8,251 nucleotides of DNA from Thiobacillus sp. (GTDB taxonomy: Bacteria; Pseudomonadota; Gammaproteobacteria; Burkholderiales; Thiobacillaceae), in contig JAABQU010000296.1 in assembly GCA_011391285.1 (NCBI GenBank), positions 1 to 8,251 of the forward strand, given 5' to 3'. Shown one piece after another: positions 6,134 through 8,251 of this stretch. The position numbers and the translations under genes are program-made. Position 1 is the first letter of the stretch; the number at the start of each line of letters is the position of its first letter. The notes below the pieces were generated by a model. That model was not told where the DNA came from. It did not search any database and was given only the letters and a program-made list of their open reading frames with translations.

Positions 6134-7815
6134 ACGCCCCTGCCACCCAGCCCGGCCCCATCCGGCCGGCCCTGCTGCTGCAGGCCCGCGAGCTGGCGGC
6201 GAAGGAGGGTGGCTCGGTGCTGGCCGCGCTGGAGCGTCTCACCGGCCTCGATGAGCCCACCTTTCTCGCCGAACTGGGGCGGGCCTTTGCCTATACCACG
6301 ATGGCGATGGATCAGCTGCGCGAGATGCAGCCGGCCTTCGACCTGCTGCCCTTCAACCAGGCTCTGGAACGCGAATGCGCAGCCTGCCGCGATGCCGGGG
6401 GCCGGCTCTGGTTCGTGTTTGCCGATCCGCTCCTGCCCGACCTGCTGGAATCGACGGAGCGCAGGCTCGGCGCCGCCTTCACGCCCGCGCTGGCGCGGCG
6501 CGATGACATCCTCGCCTGGTTGCACCGGCTCGAGGGCGATCTGCGGGCGATGGATGGCGTGGTGGGCGAGACATCGGCCGGAGGTTCCGGCGAGAAGGTG
6601 GAAGAGATCTCGCTCAAAGCCATCGGTGAGGATGCCTCGCCAGTGGTCAAGCTGGTGCACTCTACGCTCTATGATGCGCTGACCGCCGGCGCCTCCGACA
6701 TCCATCTGGAAAACGACGCGCAGGGCATCGTCATCAAGTACCGCATCGACGGTGTGCTCAACCTGATCGCACAGTCGCCCGGCCGCGAAATGGCCGAGCA
6801 GGTGATCTCGCGTATCAAGGTGATGGCCGAACTCGATATCGCCGAGCGGCGCGTGCCGCAGGACGGCCGCTTCAAGGTGCTGATGCGCGGCCGCGAGATC
6901 GATCTCAGGGTGTCGATCATGCCTGGCGTGTTCGGCGAGGACGCGGTGCTGCGCATCCTCGACCGCCAGCAGCTGGCTGACGAGCTCAAGGGCATCACCC
7001 TCGACCGCCTCGGTTTTGCCGGCCCCGACCTCGCGCTGATCCGCAAGCTGTCGCGCGAGCCCTACGGCATGTTCCTGGTCACCGGCCCCACCGGCTCGGG
7101 CAAGACCACCACGTTGTACGCCGCGATTTCCGAGATCAATACCGGGCAGGACAAGATCATCACCATCGAGGATCCGGTCGAATACCAGCTGTCCGGCATC
7201 CTGCAGATTCCGGTCAACGAGAAGAAGGGGCTGACCTTCGCCCGTGGCCTGCGCTCCATCCTGCGTCACGACCCCGACAAGATCATGGTGGGCGAGATCC
7301 GCGATGCGGAAACCGCGCAGATCGCGGTGCAATCCGCGCTGACCGGCCACCTGGTGTTCACCACCGTGCACGCCAACAACGTGTTCGACGTCATCGGCCG
7401 CTTCATGCACATGGGGGTCGACCCCTACAGTTTTGTGTCGGCGCTGAACGGCATCCTCGCGCAGCGCCTGGTGCGGGTGACCTGCACCCAATGCGCCGAG
7501 CCCTATGTGCCTGACGCGCAGCTGCTGGCGGATTCCGGCATCAGCCCGGACAAAGCTGCTGACTATGATTTTCGTGCCGGCAAGGGCTGCGGCCATTGCC
7601 GCGGCAGCGGCTACAAGGGGCGCCGCGCGATTCCCGAAATGATGGTGCTGAACGACGAGATCCGCGAACTGATCAGCACCCGCGCACCGATCCGCCAGGT
7701 GAAGGAGGCGGCCGCCCGCGCCGGCGTGCGAACCCTGCGTGATTCCGCGCTCGACCTGGTGCGTCAGGGCGTGACCACGCTGGAGGAAGTGAACCGTGTC
7801 ACTTTTGTCGCCTAA
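6130..7815 (+). CDS. gspE: Type II secretion assembly ATPase GspE
   Basis: A 561-residue cytoplasmic hexameric ATPase that powers pseudopilus extension. The N-terminal 150 residues form a T2SSE_N/MshEN-like domain, which docks to GspL/PilM-type partners. The core has DIHLE and AERRVPQDGR in the N2 domain, Walker A GPTGSGKTT (319-327, Lys325), the Asp box around TIEDPVEYQL, Walker B IMVGEIRDAE (Glu389) and the His box LTGHLVFTTVHANN (404-417). The zinc-binding tetracysteine motif is intact, Cys452-x2-Cys455 and Cys487-x2-Cys490, which is typical of GspE/PilB rather than PilT. The start at 6130 overlaps the gspF stop as ATGA and has GGGAG 6 nt upstream. A longer in-frame start at 6019 lies inside gspF and is unlikely. 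The proteins are more GspE-like than PilB-like by context. Confidence 0.95.
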   Translation: MNAPATQPGPIRPALLLQARELAAKEGGSVLAALERLTGLDEPTFLAELGRAFAYTTMAMDQLREMQPAFDLLPFNQALERECAACRDAGGRLWFVFADPLLPDLLESTERRLGAAFTPALARRDDILAWLHRLEGDLRAMDGVVGETSAGGSGEKVEEISLKAIGEDASPVVKLVHSTLYDALTAGASDIHLENDAQGIVIKYRIDGVLNLIAQSPGREMAEQVISRIKVMAELDIAERRVPQDGRFKVLMRGREIDLRVSIMPGVFGEDAVLRILDRQQLADELKGITLDRLGFAGPDLALIRKLSREPYGMFLVTGPTGSGKTTTLYAAISEINTGQDKIITIEDPVEYQLSGILQIPVNEKKGLTFARGLRSILRHDPDKIMVGEIRDAETAQIAVQSALTGHLVFTTVHANNVFDVIGRFMHMGVDPYSFVSALNGILAQRLVRVTCTQCAEPYVPDAQLLADSGISPDKAADYDFRAGKGCGHCRGSGYKGRRAIPEMMVLNDEIRELISTRAPIRQVKEAAARAGVRTLRDSALDLVRQGVTTLEEVNRVTFVA

Positions 7816-8251
7816 GGTGCGCGTCGCCCTGACGCCTGGTCGCGTGGCTGTGGCCAGTGGCCGCGACTGCCGTGAGGCGGAGGTGCCCAATCCCGGCTGG
7901 GCTGGGGCGCTGGAAGCGTTGTCCGGCCTGCTCGCGGGCGCTGCCCTGCGCGGGCGGACGCGCGTGACCCTGTCGCATCATTTCAGCCCCGTGCACCTCT
8001 TGCAGTCGCCGCCGGTCGTGCTCAAGCCCCTGGAGATGCAGGGCTGGATCCGCGATACGCTGGTCCGGCAGTTCGGCGAGGCAGGGCGTGACCGGCTGGT
8101 GAGCTGGCAGGCCGAGCCCCCGGGCGTGCCCTTCCTCGCCAGCAGCCTGGAGCCGGCATTTCTGGCTGAGCTGGAAGGCGTGCTGAGCGCGGCATCGCTC
8201 AAGCTGGTCAAGGTGCAGCCTTGGCTGGCGGCGGTGTGGAACCGTCAGCGC
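7796..8251 (+). CDS. GspL/PilM-like pilus or secretion assembly protein, N-terminal part (cut by window edge)
   Basis: The frame opens at GTG 7796, overlaps the end of gspE by 20 nt and stays open for 152 codons to the right edge. The start is well supported by GGAGG at 7782-7786, 9 nt upstream. There is no signal peptide or membrane segment in the visible part, so this portion is probably cytoplasmic. The pattern KVRVALTPGRVAVA, then RVTLSHHFSPVHLL, then FLASSLEPAFLAEL and VQPWLAAVWNRQR resembles, from memory, proteins of the actin-like GspL/PilM/MshI group found beside T2SS genes in Betaproteobacteria, where the second motif usually reads LSNHFVRYALLPW. Such proteins would bind the GspE N-terminal domain. 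The similarity is remote, and a homology or structure search on the full protein is needed to settle it. Confidence 0.55.
   Translation, partial: MSLLSPKVRVALTPGRVAVASGRDCREAEVPNPGWAGALEALSGLLAGAALRGRTRVTLSHHFSPVHLLQSPPVVLKPLEMQGWIRDTLVRQFGEAGRDRLVSWQAEPPGVPFLASSLEPAFLAELEGVLSAASLKLVKVQPWLAAVWNRQR

Noticed and set aside
5740..7890. Open frame of 716 codons on the minus strand opposite gspF and gspE
   Set aside because: It is antisense to two well-recognised genes, has low-complexity His/Arg/Gln-rich composition and no recognisable domain. Long antisense frames are common where third codon positions are GC-rich.

Overview
The window is GC-rich chromosomal DNA, most likely from a betaproteobacterium. 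The strongest clue is the order mltA–apaG (minus strand), divergent from rpe–gph–trpE (plus strand), an arrangement I know from many Betaproteobacteria. The protein sequences also fit that group. A member of the Nitrosomonadales (Thiobacillus or a relative) is my guess for the genus level, and it is only an inference.

Layout: 1-481 holds the 5' part of a lipoprotein lytic transglycosylase gene (mltA, minus, running off the left edge). 561-944 is apaG (minus). A short divergent promoter region at about 945-1044 separates it from rpe (1045-1728), gph (1816-2496) and trpE (2613-4085), all on the plus strand. A gene-free stretch of about 400 bp (4086-4492) follows. A type II secretion (T2SS) or type IV pilus-like cluster then begins: gspG (4493-4942), gspF (4946-6133), gspE (6130-7815) and a partial gene for a protein resembling the GspL/PilM group (7796 to the right edge).

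How the genes work together: rpe and gph are central carbon genes (pentose phosphate/Calvin cycle epimerase, and removal of 2-phosphoglycolate). trpE starts tryptophan synthesis, but its usual partner trpG does not follow it here. GspG, GspF and GspE are the major pseudopilin, the inner-membrane platform and the assembly ATPase of one machine. Their genes are tightly packed (3-nt gap, ATGA overlap, 20-nt overlap), so they are probably one operon.

The most unusual feature is non-coding. Both spacers in the rpe–gph–trpE run are built from arrays of degenerate 7-bp repeats. Each spacer has one array on the plus strand and one on the minus strand, facing each other. The transcripts would fold into long hairpins ending 1-4 nt before the start codon of the next gene, and both of those genes lack a Shine-Dalgarno sequence. 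A second point of interest is the leader of about 150 nt before gspG. It has an extended -10 promoter and a long-range closing stem, and looks like a structured regulatory RNA of unknown class.
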